NCBI GenBank assembly: GCA_030431675.1
Contig: JAUIIV010000001.1
Coordinates: 124,001 to 188,000 of the forward strand
Reading direction: 5' to 3'
DNA length: 64,000 nucleotides
Origin: Gammaproteobacteria bacterium
Lineage (GTDB): Bacteria; Pseudomonadota; Gammaproteobacteria; UBA6186; Azoamicaceae
Made by a program: the position numbers and the translations under genes. Below the pieces are notes generated by a model. The model was not told where the DNA came from, searched no databases, and saw only the letters and a list, made by a program, of their open reading frames with translations. Below are positions 34,758 through 44,155 of this stretch, one piece after another. Each line of letters starts with the position of its first letter. Position 1 is the first letter of the stretch.

Positions 34758-37566
34758 GGTGCTCTCCTGTACCAGCTATATTTTCTACACATCGTTGACA
34801 AATACCAGGATAATCTGGATTTTGATTAACATCTTCCCTTCTATGCCAGCAACGCGCACACTTTTCAGCATTAGATTTTTGTACCAGCACATTTAAGCCT
34901 GCTAATTCTGTAGCAACTGCATTGGCATCCTTATGGTCTAGAGGCTCTACCTTAGCTTTTGAGGTGATCAATACAAAACGTAACTCATCACCTAATTTAT
35001 TTAAAGTAGTTTGTAATTCTGCATCAACAAACAAAGTAACATCTGCTTCTAAGGCAGATCCAATAGTGCCGTCTTTACGTGTACTCTCTAATACTTTATT
35101 GACCTCGTCCCTTATCTGTAAAACACTTTGCCAATATTGATCATTCATTTGTGTATCTGCTGGCAATTGTGCCAAGTCTTGATACCATTGCTGTAAAAAT
35201 ACTGATTCACTGTTACTGCCAGGGATAAATTGCCAAATCTCTTCGGCTGTAAAACTCAAAATTGGTGCTATCCATCTAGTTAAAGCATGAATCAAATGGT
35301 ACATTGCTGTTTGGGCGGATCGTCTTGGTACGCCATCAGTCTTACACGTATATTGGCGATCTTTAATGATATCTAAGTAAAAGCTACCTAAATCAAAAGA
35401 GCAAAAATTATGCACTTCTTGATATATCACCAAAAATTCATAGTTGTTGTATGCCTCTATCACTCGCTCTTGCAATTGTGCGGCTCGTGCAACAATCCAT
35501 TTATCTAGCTCTAGCATCTGCTCGCTAGGCAATATATCTTGCTCTGGATTAAAGCCGTGTAAATTTGATAATAAAAATCTTGCGGTATTGCGAATCCGTC
35601 TATACGCGTCACTAGTACGCTTTAGAATTTCATCAGATACATGCAACTCAGTACGGTAATCTGTAGCTGCTACCCACAAACGCAATATATCTGCACCTAA
35701 AGTTTTTACCACTTTCTCAGGAGCGACTACATTGCCTAAAGATTTAGACATTTTTCTGCCAGTGGCATCTACTGTAAAACCGTGGGTTAACACTTGTTTA
35801 AAAGGAGCAGCGCCTTTAGTGGCTAAAGAAGATAATAGCGAAGACTGAAACCAACCGCGATGTTGATCTGAACCCTCAAGATATAAATCTACAGGACTAT
35901 GCATTTCTTGACGCTCATCTGCTACACAAGCATGCACAGCACCAGAATCAAACCATACATCTAAAATATCTGGTACCTTTTGATATACTTCAGCTTCTGC
36001 AACTGGCATAACTGCCTCTGGTTGCAAATCAAACCATGCTTGAATACCTTGTTGCTCGACTAATTTTGCTACTTCTTCAATAAGCTCTACAGTACGGGGA
36101 TGTAAATCACCAGTTTGTTTATGAATAAATAAGCCCATCGGGATACCCCACGCACGTTGGCGCGAAATACACCAATCAGGACGACCTTCTATCATAGTAC
36201 CAATCCGTGCCTGCCCCCAATTGGGGATCCAAGTTACATTTTTAATTGCCTCTAGGGCTGAAGTGCGTAGCCCTTTTTGCTCCATGCTAATAAACCATTG
36301 AGGGGTAGCCCTAAAGATCAATGGCTGTTTATGCCGCCAACAATGGGGGTAACTGTGGGATAGTTTGTGATCAGATAATAAATGTTGCTTGGTAGTAAGT
36401 GTCTGAATAATTTCTGGGTTAGCTTTAGATACATGTAGCCCAGCAAATAGTCCTACATCTGGCAAGAAACAACCATTAGCATCTACCGGATTATCTACTG
36501 GCAAATTGTAATGCTTCCCAACTATGTAATCATCCAAACCGTGTGCTGGGGCAGTATGTACACAGCCGGTACCAGCATCTAACGTCACGTGATCACCTAA
36601 GATGATTGGGACGCTACGCTCATAGAATGGATGTTGCGCTTGAGCATGTTCTAAGTCTTGCCCCTTACAACGAGCCAATTCTGCACCGATACCTTCTATA
36701 CGTTCTTTGACAGAATCTAGCAAGCCTGCAGCTACAATAATTGTTTGATTCCCACATTCTACTAATACATATTCTAAGTTTCTATTAACTGCGACTGCTT
36801 GGTTTGCCGGGAGCGTCCAAGGGGTCGTAGTCCATATCACAACTGATATAGGTTTGTGTAAATCTTTGAGCTTAAATACTTCAGTAGCAATTTTTTTGGA
36901 ATCTACCAATGGGAAGGCTACATCTATAGCATCTGACGTTTTCTCTGTGTATTCTACTTCGGCCTCTGCTAACGCAGAGCCGCAATCTACGCACCAATGC
37001 ACAGGTCTATCACCACGTGCTAAATGACCGTTATCAATAATTTTACCCAATGTACGCATAACATTGGCTTCAAATTTATAATCCATGGTTATATATGGAT
37101 TATCCCAATCCGCAAAAATCCCTAGGCGTTTAAAACTAGCACGCTGCACATCAATTTGCTTAGCCGCATACTCACGACATTTTTTTCTGAAAGTTGCAGC
37201 ATCGATTTTTGCGCCTGGCTTACCATGTTTTTTTTCTACTTGGATTTCTATAGGTAGGCCATGACAATCCCAACCAGGAATAAATGGTGCATACAGCCCA
37301 GACATTGCTTTAGACTTGACCACAATATCTTTTAAGATTTTATTAAGAGCATGGCCAATGTGTATATCACCATTCGCATAGGGCGGCCCGTCATTAAGCT
37401 GAAAGGTCTGGCTTTGGTCTCTCTGTGCCAAAACTGCCTGATATATATCCAGCTGTTGCCATTTTTCTAATGTTGCAGGTTCCCGCTGCGCCAAATTGGC
37501 TTTCATAGGAAAACCGGTCTGCGGCAGGTTCAAGGTGTCTTTGTAATCAAAATTTTCTTTATCCAT
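34744..37566 (-). CDS. ileS: Isoleucyl-tRNA synthetase
   Basis: A 940-residue class I synthetase. The HIGH motif appears in GDIHIGHALNK, the editing domain in WTTTPWTLPANQA, KMSKS in GRKMSKSLGN, and the C-terminal zinc site in KCARCWHRR with CQRC. Of the bacterial (IleS1) type with normal length. ileS-lspA is a classic gammaproteobacterial pair; translation is coupled. Confidence 0.98.
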   Translation of the reverse strand: MDKENFDYKDTLNLPQTGFPMKANLAQREPATLEKWQQLDIYQAVLAQRDQSQTFQLNDGPPYANGDIHIGHALNKILKDIVVKSKAMSGLYAPFIPGWDCHGLPIEIQVEKKHGKPGAKIDAATFRKKCREYAAKQIDVQRASFKRLGIFADWDNPYITMDYKFEANVMRTLGKIIDNGHLARGDRPVHWCVDCGSALAEAEVEYTEKTSDAIDVAFPLVDSKKIATEVFKLKDLHKPISVVIWTTTPWTLPANQAVAVNRNLEYVLVECGNQTIIVAAGLLDSVKERIEGIGAELARCKGQDLEHAQAQHPFYERSVPIILGDHVTLDAGTGCVHTAPAHGLDDYIVGKHYNLPVDNPVDANGCFLPDVGLFAGLHVSKANPEIIQTLTTKQHLLSDHKLSHSYPHCWRHKQPLIFRATPQWFISMEQKGLRTSALEAIKNVTWIPNWGQARIGTMIEGRPDWCISRQRAWGIPMGLFIHKQTGDLHPRTVELIEEVAKLVEQQGIQAWFDLQPEAVMPVAEAEVYQKVPDILDVWFDSGAVHACVADERQEMHSPVDLYLEGSDQHRGWFQSSLLSSLATKGAAPFKQVLTHGFTVDATGRKMSKSLGNVVAPEKVVKTLGADILRLWVAATDYRTELHVSDEILKRTSDAYRRIRNTARFLLSNLHGFNPEQDILPSEQMLELDKWIVARAAQLQERVIEAYNNYEFLVIYQEVHNFCSFDLGSFYLDIIKDRQYTCKTDGVPRRSAQTAMYHLIHALTRWIAPILSFTAEEIWQFIPGSNSESVFLQQWYQDLAQLPADTQMNDQYWQSVLQIRDEVNKVLESTRKDGTIGSALEADVTLFVDAELQTTLNKLGDELRFVLITSKAKVEPLDHKDANAVATELAGLNVLVQKSNAEKCARCWHRREDVNQNPDYPGICQRCVENIAGTGEHRAFA

Positions 37567-37680
37567 GGGATAACACCTTACAAGAATACAAAAACCTTGG
37601 CAAGAATGACTATGTGTAGAGCCACCTTTAGTAGTAGGTGCTATAATTCAGCGTAATTACAAATTTGGAGGTTCACGCGC

Positions 37681-38088
37681 ATGAAATTAGGTTTCTCTTT
37701 AATTGAGCTGATGGTGGTAATAGCTATCATCGCGCTATTGGCGGCGGTGGCTGTACCTTCATATGCTGAATATGTAGACAGAACTAGAGCTGCGGAAATA
37801 ATGACCCTATCCAGTAAGGCATTGACCGAATGGGCTGAGAACAATGCATTAGGCAACACTCAACCTGGTCTAGATAATACTGACTTGGGTGATTATATCA
37901 CGTCTATAAACTATGGCTCTGCAACGGTAGTTGTAACTACTAATGCAAATAGTGAGTTGCCAACTGCTATGCAAAATTTAGCAATCACGTTTACAGCTAC
38001 AGAGTCTACTGGTGGTATATCATGGGCATGCACAGTTCCTAGTGCTAGTGGTGCGGCCAGCTATCTTGATGAGTGCGAGGGCGTATAA
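37681..38088 (+). CDS. Type IV pilin PilA-like
   Basis: A 135-residue pilin: leader MKLG, then FSLIELMVVIAIIALLAAVA, YAEYVDRTRAAEIM, and a C-terminal domain with two Cys (WACTVP and DECEGV) forming a disulfide loop. Most like a major pilin. It is separate from the minor-pilin operon and has its own strong terminator. Divergent from ileS. Confidence 0.88.
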   Translation: MKLGFSLIELMVVIAIIALLAAVAVPSYAEYVDRTRAAEIMTLSSKALTEWAENNALGNTQPGLDNTDLGDYITSINYGSATVVVTTNANSELPTAMQNLAITFTATESTGGISWACTVPSASGAASYLDECEGV

Positions 38089-38121
38089 TAGCATCAGGTA
38101 GACCGTTTAGCCTAAAGCTCA

Positions 38122-38164
38122 AGAATTCCCCCCATCTCTTATGTGGGGGGAGTTCTTTTTTTTA
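38122..38164 (+). terminator. Strong intrinsic terminator after pilin gene
   Basis: AGAATTCCCCCCAT pairs with GTGGGGGGAGTTCT across a short loop (CTCTTAT), followed by a run of eight T at 38155-38162. The best terminator in the window. Confidence 0.9.
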
Positions 38165-38314
38165 CAATTAATTACCCAGCTACTTTGACTATTTTTGCTA
38201 TCATTTCTGATGATTATATCTACAAATAGAATACTTGATTAGTACTTGCAAGAAGTGAACCATAGCTTGCTATCTACTGTCTAAAGTACTAGAAAGCTAT
38301 TTTTTTAGGTGTAT

Positions 38315-40141
38315 ATGGCAGGTAGTGAAGGTAGTGGCAGGACAAGACAACTCTTCTCACAGCCAAGTGAGCTGTGGACTACTGATGACGAACAAGAAAA
38401 TACAAATCTATCTGGTGTTAGAAGATATAATGAGCACCAATTAGTACTGACTAGCGGTTATGATCAAAGGTGGCTGCTAATATGGCAGACTTTAGAAAAC
38501 CTTCATATAACCTACGGTGTACGTGCCAAGGCCTCTTCATTACAAAATCATACCCATGATCCAATAGCCGTAATGAAAGATATAGACTACGCTCAAAAGA
38601 CAGCTCCAGTAGAGGAAGCAGAGCGTGGTCATTTAGCAATTCGCGACCAATTAAGTGAATTCTCTCCAGCACCTGAGGCAGATCAAACATATTTTGTCAG
38701 ATATCACGCGCGTGATGGGGCCGGAAACTTAAAGTATAACCAAGATGGTAGCCCGAAGATGTTAGAGACCTTCGCTACTTTCGAGCGGCAAACTATCAAC
38801 TCAATCTTATTACAAATATATGACAAAAGGTATAATTTAGAAGAGGTAAATCTGGGTGACGCAGCAAATGGCGAACATCCTTATATAATTCTACGCGATA
38901 ATGCAACCCCAAATCCAAGAAAATTTAAAGTCACATTTGATCCTGCAGACTTTCGCGAGGGTTTACACAACGTAGATGGTTACAGCTCAGTAAGCTCTCG
39001 CACAATGAAGTATGAGCGCTTGCGACAACAAAATTCGTCTGTACGTCCCATAAAAGAATCGAGCGACAATTTAACTCTTTTAGAAGAAATGTTACAAGCA
39101 AATAGAATAGATGTTAGTAAAACTGTGCGTCTAATGCGATATGAAAATGGCTTAGTCAATAAAGCACCTCATATAGTATGTGATAGCAAAGGCACACCTG
39201 TAAAAGGTGATGTAGATACAGAGTTTATGTGGACTCCTCTGACAATGCCTCCACAATCTCTAGCATTAGCAAATGTATTTGAAGGAAAAGGAGGACTCAT
39301 AGCTCAACTCGTAGAACTAAAAAAACAATTAGCCGCCAATAGGCAGGAAAATATCGGTTTCATGATGTTAATTGATAAAGCTATAACAAATCTACAAGGG
39401 CTAGAGCCTCACAAAGCTGACAAGCGAGTCGAATTGCTTGGCAATATAACGTTATTTAATGCCGCAATAGTATTGGCTTTCAATAGTAGCGTGCGCCATG
39501 GAGAAGAAGCATATTCACCAGTAAAAAAAGAGAATGTAGTGCAAACCCACATACCTGATCCTAATCATAAGGGAAAATTCATTGTCGCACATAACGAATA
39601 TGAACTAGTGCAAACACAAATGACGTTACCACACAATGGATATAGATTATTTAATCCTACTATGTTTGTTGCGGGAGATTGGCGTAAAGACTTACCAGCA
39701 AGCGCAACCAAAAGCTGGGCAATGGGAGAACATAACCACCGATGTAATAACAAAACTGATGAAAAACTATGCATAGCGCTGCATAAGTTACATTTCAAAC
39801 AGCACTTACTTGAGGTTAAATTACAATTTTTACATCACCCAGGTAAATACCGTGAATACATGGATGTAATGCGCGATAACTACCGGCAAATGTTAACTGA
39901 CCCACGCCGAACTAAAGATAAAAGCCCAGAATTTCTGCAAGCATGGAAAGAAGGTATAGCTGAAATGGGGAAAGTAGCCTTAGTTGTAAATAAATATAAT
40001 TCTGAACAACAGATTAACAGAGAACTAGACAAGATTAAAAAACAAGCAAGAACAATACAGCAACCGAAAGTTACTAGTGCTAAACCAAGCAAACAGCAGC
40101 CAACCAACCCAGGGCGCAAACCTAAAAAGTTGCGCAATTAA
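38315..40141 (+). CDS. Orphan protein, 608 residues, effector-like
   Basis: No family is recognised. The protein is soluble, hydrophilic, without signal peptide or membrane segments. The middle (about residues 335-395) is helical, and the last 45 residues are very basic and Pro/Gln-rich (SAKPSKQQPTNPGRKPKKLRN region). His and Cys cluster near residue 470 (GEHNHRCNNK). GTG 38309 is also possible, but TAGGTG is better placed for ATG 38315. Large solitary orphan between pilA and a mobile-looking ATPase gene; a secreted effector is possible, not shown. Confidence 0.6.
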   Translation: MAGSEGSGRTRQLFSQPSELWTTDDEQENTNLSGVRRYNEHQLVLTSGYDQRWLLIWQTLENLHITYGVRAKASSLQNHTHDPIAVMKDIDYAQKTAPVEEAERGHLAIRDQLSEFSPAPEADQTYFVRYHARDGAGNLKYNQDGSPKMLETFATFERQTINSILLQIYDKRYNLEEVNLGDAANGEHPYIILRDNATPNPRKFKVTFDPADFREGLHNVDGYSSVSSRTMKYERLRQQNSSVRPIKESSDNLTLLEEMLQANRIDVSKTVRLMRYENGLVNKAPHIVCDSKGTPVKGDVDTEFMWTPLTMPPQSLALANVFEGKGGLIAQLVELKKQLAANRQENIGFMMLIDKAITNLQGLEPHKADKRVELLGNITLFNAAIVLAFNSSVRHGEEAYSPVKKENVVQTHIPDPNHKGKFIVAHNEYELVQTQMTLPHNGYRLFNPTMFVAGDWRKDLPASATKSWAMGEHNHRCNNKTDEKLCIALHKLHFKQHLLEVKLQFLHHPGKYREYMDVMRDNYRQMLTDPRRTKDKSPEFLQAWKEGIAEMGKVALVVNKYNSEQQINRELDKIKKQARTIQQPKVTSAKPSKQQPTNPGRKPKKLRN

Positions 40142-40243
40142 AAAAATTTGCAGTTGGGATGGTTTGAGGCAATGAAACAGTTCAAATCTTTTACTTTCTT
40201 ATGTATATAGAGCTAATTCTGTCTTTTTTATATGGAACGGTTT

Positions 40244-41464
40244 TTAAATATATCCTACAGGTATCGCAGTTATCCCGCGCGATAAAGGTATAAAATCTTC
40301 ACGTAGACATATCACCCCTGCATCTCCTACTGACAAATCACTCTTTTGTAACTTAGCTATACTTTTTGTTGGCAAACGTGATGGGGTTGCTGTTTTCTTA
40401 ACTTCAACAGGATATATATATTCACCACTCTCAATTAACAAGTCAATTTCGCTCTGATCTTTATCCCTGTAATAAAATAAACGTGGTTGTTTAGCGTTAT
40501 TGTAATAAGATTTAATAATTTCACTTAGTACATATGTTTCTAGTATTGCGCCAGACATAGCCCCCCTTTCCAAAACATCTGGATTAGGCCATCCGCTTAA
40601 GTAGCTGCACAAACCAGTATCTAAAAAGTAAAACTTTGGGGTTTTAACTAATCGCTTAATACGATTATTAAAATACGGCTGCAAAATATATACAATACCA
40701 CTGGCACGCAATGCAGTGATCCATGACTTTATTGTCGGAATTGTTACTCCTACATCCCTAGCAAAATCTGCATAATTTATAATTTGACCGGTTCTGGCTG
40801 CAGCAATTTGCATAAACCGCAAAAATACATCTTGTTCTGAAATTTGCATAAAATCACGTATATCTCTTTGTATATAAGTAGAAATATACGATTGATAAAA
40901 CTGATCTCTATTTTTATCATCTTGATCAGTAACAATAAAAGGATAAGAGCCTCGCCAAATCTTATGATATATTTGTGGCATAGTAAATTTTGGAGCGGTT
41001 TTAGACTTTTGTTCAACATAATCTAATTTTGGTACAAATGGAAGAGATTCAGGTTGACCAAGTTCTTCCGCCAATGACAGTCCTAATAAATTAAAAATGG
41101 CAACCCTACCAGCCATTGATTCTGTAACGTTTTTCATCAATTCAAACTGCTGTGACCCGGTTAACCAAAACATACCAGGCTGCTTTTCTTTATCGGCTAC
41201 AATCTTAATATACGAAAACAATTCAGGTGCATATTGCACTTCATCTATTAGAAGGGGACTAGTATAACGCTGTAAAAAACCTGCTGGATCACTCTTTGCT
41301 AACGACCTATCATCTAAGTTATCTAATGTTACATAATTACGTTTCTTGTCTATTTCACGTAACAATGTAGTTTTACCAACCTGACGTGGTCCGGTAAGCA
41401 TAATCACAGGAAAACTACCTGAAGCCTTCAATATAGAGTCCCCTAGACTTCTATGTATATACAT
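40244..41464 (-). CDS. AAA+ ATPase with DUF4143 / PD-(D/E)XK-like C-terminus
   Basis: A 406-residue stand-alone ATPase. Walker A is LTGPRQVGKTTLL (K31), Walker B LLIDEVQ (D74-E75), sensor WLTGSQQF. A winged-helix part (YADFARDVGVTIPTIKSWI) and the DUF4143 domain follow, with a PD-(D/E)XK-like signature D...E-x-K in SEIDLLIESGEYIYPVEVKK. The family is widespread, patchy and functionally obscure. No partner gene is beside it. A 37-bp palindrome ends 5 bases upstream of its ATG and covers the place of the ribosome site. Confidence 0.88.
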   Translation of the reverse strand: MYIHRSLGDSILKASGSFPVIMLTGPRQVGKTTLLREIDKKRNYVTLDNLDDRSLAKSDPAGFLQRYTSPLLIDEVQYAPELFSYIKIVADKEKQPGMFWLTGSQQFELMKNVTESMAGRVAIFNLLGLSLAEELGQPESLPFVPKLDYVEQKSKTAPKFTMPQIYHKIWRGSYPFIVTDQDDKNRDQFYQSYISTYIQRDIRDFMQISEQDVFLRFMQIAAARTGQIINYADFARDVGVTIPTIKSWITALRASGIVYILQPYFNNRIKRLVKTPKFYFLDTGLCSYLSGWPNPDVLERGAMSGAILETYVLSEIIKSYYNNAKQPRLFYYRDKDQSEIDLLIESGEYIYPVEVKKTATPSRLPTKSIAKLQKSDLSVGDAGVICLREDFIPLSRGITAIPVGYI

Positions 41465-41469
41465 GTATT

Positions 41470-41506
41470 TTCGTCCAATATAAAGTCAGACTTTATAATA
41501 GACGAA
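41470..41506. promoter_or_regulatory. 37-bp imperfect palindrome before ATPase gene
   Basis: TTCGTCCAATATAAAGTC (41470-41487), centre A, GACTTTATAATAGACGAA (41489-41506): 16 of 18 positions pair. It begins 5 bases before the start codon at 41464. Possible operator for the ATPase's own winged helix, an RNA hairpin hiding the ribosome site, or an element end. Confidence 0.7.
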
Positions 41507-41583
41507 CATAGACAACTATACAAACAATTATACTCATGCCCAAGGGTATGTTATGATGCAAACAAATTTTACAGGAATAGCAC

Positions 41584-43056
41584 ATGACGCAACTTGCCAC
41601 CGAAAGCAAAAGCTCCGATTTTCAGGATTTTGGCTTAAATACACTCATATTGAAATCCATAAAATCTATGGGTTATATGATCCCTACTGCCATCCAAGCA
41701 GAAGCTTTGCCAGTGTTAGTTGCAGGCAAAGATATTCTTGGTCAAGCCGCGACCGGCACCGGCAAAACCGCAGCCTTTGCCTTACCAGCATTGTCTAAGG
41801 TTGACCCCAAAAACCCAAAGCCCCAAGTGCTGGTTATGACACCCACCCGGGAGTTGGCTATTCAGGTTGCCGAGGCGTTTGAGAGTTATGGCAAGCATAT
41901 GCACAACCTTAAAGTACTACCAATATATGGTGGTCAAGGCTATGGGCACCAACTTAAAACCCTTAATAAAGGAGCTCAAGTAATCGTTGGTACCCCAGGG
42001 AGAATTATGGATCACATCAGAAGAAAGACGTTGATGTTAAATCATATCTCTATGCTAGTTCTAGATGAAGCAGATGAAATGCTACGTATGGGTTTTGTCG
42101 AAGATGTAAATTGGATCTTACAACATACACCTAAAGAGCGGCAAACAGCTTTATTCTCAGCAACCATGCCTAAAGAAGTTGTATCCATTGCTTGCAGCCA
42201 TATGCGTGATCCAGTCAATATCAAGATAAAACCAAATGTAAAAACTGCAACTAACATCAAACAGAAGATCTGGCACGTACAAGGACTTCACAAATTAGAT
42301 GCGCTGACTAGAATTTTAGAAACTACAGATTTTGATGCACTGATTATTTTTGCTAGAACAAAAAATGCAACCACTGAGTTAGCGGAAAATCTTCAGGGTC
42401 GTGGTTATAATGCCATTGCAATCAACGGTGATATTGCACAGCGACAACGAGAAAATATTATCCGTGACTTAAAAAATGGCAAAATAGACATAGTTATCGC
42501 TACTGATGTTGCCGCTCGTGGCATAGACGTAGAAAGAGTATCACACGTTATCAACTTTGATATGCCACAAGATGTAGAGTCATATGTACACCGCATAGGC
42601 AGAACCGGACGTGCTGGCAGAAGTGGTGAGTCTATTTCTTTTATATGCGGCAGAGAACGAAATATGCTACGAGCCATAGAAAGACTAACCAAACAACAAC
42701 TGCAAGAAATTCAGTTGCCGAGTGTGCGTGAAGTAAATAAACAACGATTTGGGAAATTTTGTAATAAGATCACTAAAAATCTGCAAAATGAGAATGGAAT
42801 TGAATTTTATAAAAATATTATGTCACAATGCCAGAAAACTTCTGAGCTAGACTATCATACTATAGCTGCCTCACTGGCAATGCTTCTACAAGATTCAAAT
42901 GAGTTTTTTGTAAAAGAAGTAGAAAAGAGTGCAAAATCAGCAAAACCTTCAAGAGACAGAGCTAGAAAAGGCAGAGATGAGCGTCGCAGAAGCAGCAAGC
43001 CCAAAGATGCTAAGAAGCGTCGATTTAGTGATAGTAGAAAGAAATCTAAGAAGTAA
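41584..43056 (+). CDS. DEAD-box RNA helicase (DeaD/CsdA-like)
   Basis: A 490-residue helicase with all motifs: Q motif (MGYMIPTAIQ), ATGTGKTAAF, PTRELAIQ, TPGRI, LDEADEML, SATMP, IIFARTKN, ATDVAARGIDVERV and HRIGRTGRAGRSG. The last 60 residues are rich in Lys, Arg and Ser (RNA-binding tail), as in CsdA, though shorter than the E. coli enzyme (629). It unwinds RNA in ribosome assembly or cold adaptation. ATG 41584 has AGGAA upstream. Confidence 0.93.
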   Translation: MTQLATESKSSDFQDFGLNTLILKSIKSMGYMIPTAIQAEALPVLVAGKDILGQAATGTGKTAAFALPALSKVDPKNPKPQVLVMTPTRELAIQVAEAFESYGKHMHNLKVLPIYGGQGYGHQLKTLNKGAQVIVGTPGRIMDHIRRKTLMLNHISMLVLDEADEMLRMGFVEDVNWILQHTPKERQTALFSATMPKEVVSIACSHMRDPVNIKIKPNVKTATNIKQKIWHVQGLHKLDALTRILETTDFDALIIFARTKNATTELAENLQGRGYNAIAINGDIAQRQRENIIRDLKNGKIDIVIATDVAARGIDVERVSHVINFDMPQDVESYVHRIGRTGRAGRSGESISFICGRERNMLRAIERLTKQQLQEIQLPSVREVNKQRFGKFCNKITKNLQNENGIEFYKNIMSQCQKTSELDYHTIAASLAMLLQDSNEFFVKEVEKSAKSAKPSRDRARKGRDERRRSSKPKDAKKRRFSDSRKKSKK

Positions 43057-43066
43057 CAACCAAACA

Positions 43067-43094
43067 TTGGGCAAGTCTTAACATACTTGCCCAA
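43067..43094 (+). terminator. Hairpin after helicase gene
   Basis: TTGGGCAAGT (43067-43076), loop CTTAACAT, ACTTGCCCAA (43085-43094): perfect 10-bp stem 11 bases after the helicase stop. No T-run follows, so strength is uncertain. Confidence 0.55.
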
Positions 43095-43163
43095 CTAGCT
43101 ATTTGCAAAATCTGTACAATCACAATGAGCTGTCTGGTGATCTAGGGAATTGGCCGAGAAAGG

Positions 43164-43286
43164 TTAAAATCCAGGTTGGAAACATGCATCCAGATACGTA
43201 CTAGTCAGACTAGCTCCGCTAAAGCCATTAAAGAAAATGCCTTGTTCATAGCATACACCATATACTCTTATAATTTCACACTGGAA
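43164..43286 (-). pseudogene. Relic of a pilin C-terminus
   Basis: A 40-residue open stretch bounded by stops reads FQCEIIRVYGVCYEQGIFFNG then ASLTSTYLDACFQPGF. The Cys pattern looks like the end of a type IV pilin. No start or N-terminal helix is found. Just downstream of the interrupted pilin on the same strand; maybe a second decayed copy. Confidence 0.3.
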
Positions 43287-43356
43287 TTATTTACTATTAT
43301 TTTTGAATAGCAGTAGAAAAACTTACCATTACCGTCTTTATGTAAATTTTTTAGTA

Positions 43357-43977
43357 TTAACAATCTAGATCTGTAAGACTAGTAAGAATTAAGCTCATAT
43401 CTTTACAAGTACATCCTATAGCATCTAAGTACTTTTGCTCAATATCATACTGATTGCTTCCGCCCTCAACACTGACACAATATGTGCTAATAACTCCATC
43501 TTGTATAACAATCAAATTTCTTATTACATTATGGCCATTTGCATTGTAAGGCTCAGTTGGACCAGCAGCCAAGAATCCTTCCATGCCATCTAAACCATCT
43601 AGAGTATAATCATGCTTAAACATTACTGCATCACCTCCTGAGTCAAAACCAGGATAAAATCTAGAAAGTACAACCATACCATGTACAGGATAAGCATCAT
43701 CTACCACAGTCCATCCCAGATGATTAACTTACCCAGTAGCTGCAGGAAAAGGGGTATTTAAGGTAAAAGTATTAGAGCCGACGACAAGCTGCGGAGCGTC
43801 TTCGCCCACTTCATACATACTCAAAAGCTGGCGATCAACAGTTTCTAAGACCGTTACGGCATCAATTAGTTTAGTTCTTATGCGGTATTCACTGTAAACA
43901 GGGATAGCAACTGCAGTTAATATTGCAATGACAGCAATAACAACTAGAAGCTCTATAATAGAAAATCCAGCCTTCAT
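43357..43977 (-). pseudogene. Type IV pilin interrupted by an in-frame stop
   Basis: The gene starts MKAG-FSIIELLVVIAVIAILTAVA, a normal prepilin with YSEYRIRTKLIDAV. After 82 residues a TAA (43729-43731) occurs, but the same frame stays open for 123 more codons, beginning VNHLGWTVVDDAYPVHG and ending LTSLTDLDC at 43357. The downstream part has paired Cys (TYCVSV, GCTC) as in pilin C-domains. The whole would be 205 residues. Simplest reading: a nonsense mutation in a minor pilin; the truncated 82-residue product would lack the C-domain. Confidence 0.7.
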
Positions 43978-44155
43978 TTCACAAACTCCATAACAAACCG
44001 TGTTAAATTATAGTATATTTAAAATTGTTGTATGCTCACTAAGTACTGATATTCACAGCAAGATACTTAGCATGAGTTTTATAGTTAAATATTGAAATGC
44101 TTATAAAAACTTGTAAACTCCACATAGAAATTGGTTAGGAAGCAACTACACCTTT

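Noticed and set aside
38315..40141. Edema-factor-like adenylate cyclase idea for the 608-residue orphan
   Set aside because: No cyclase motif could be lined up.
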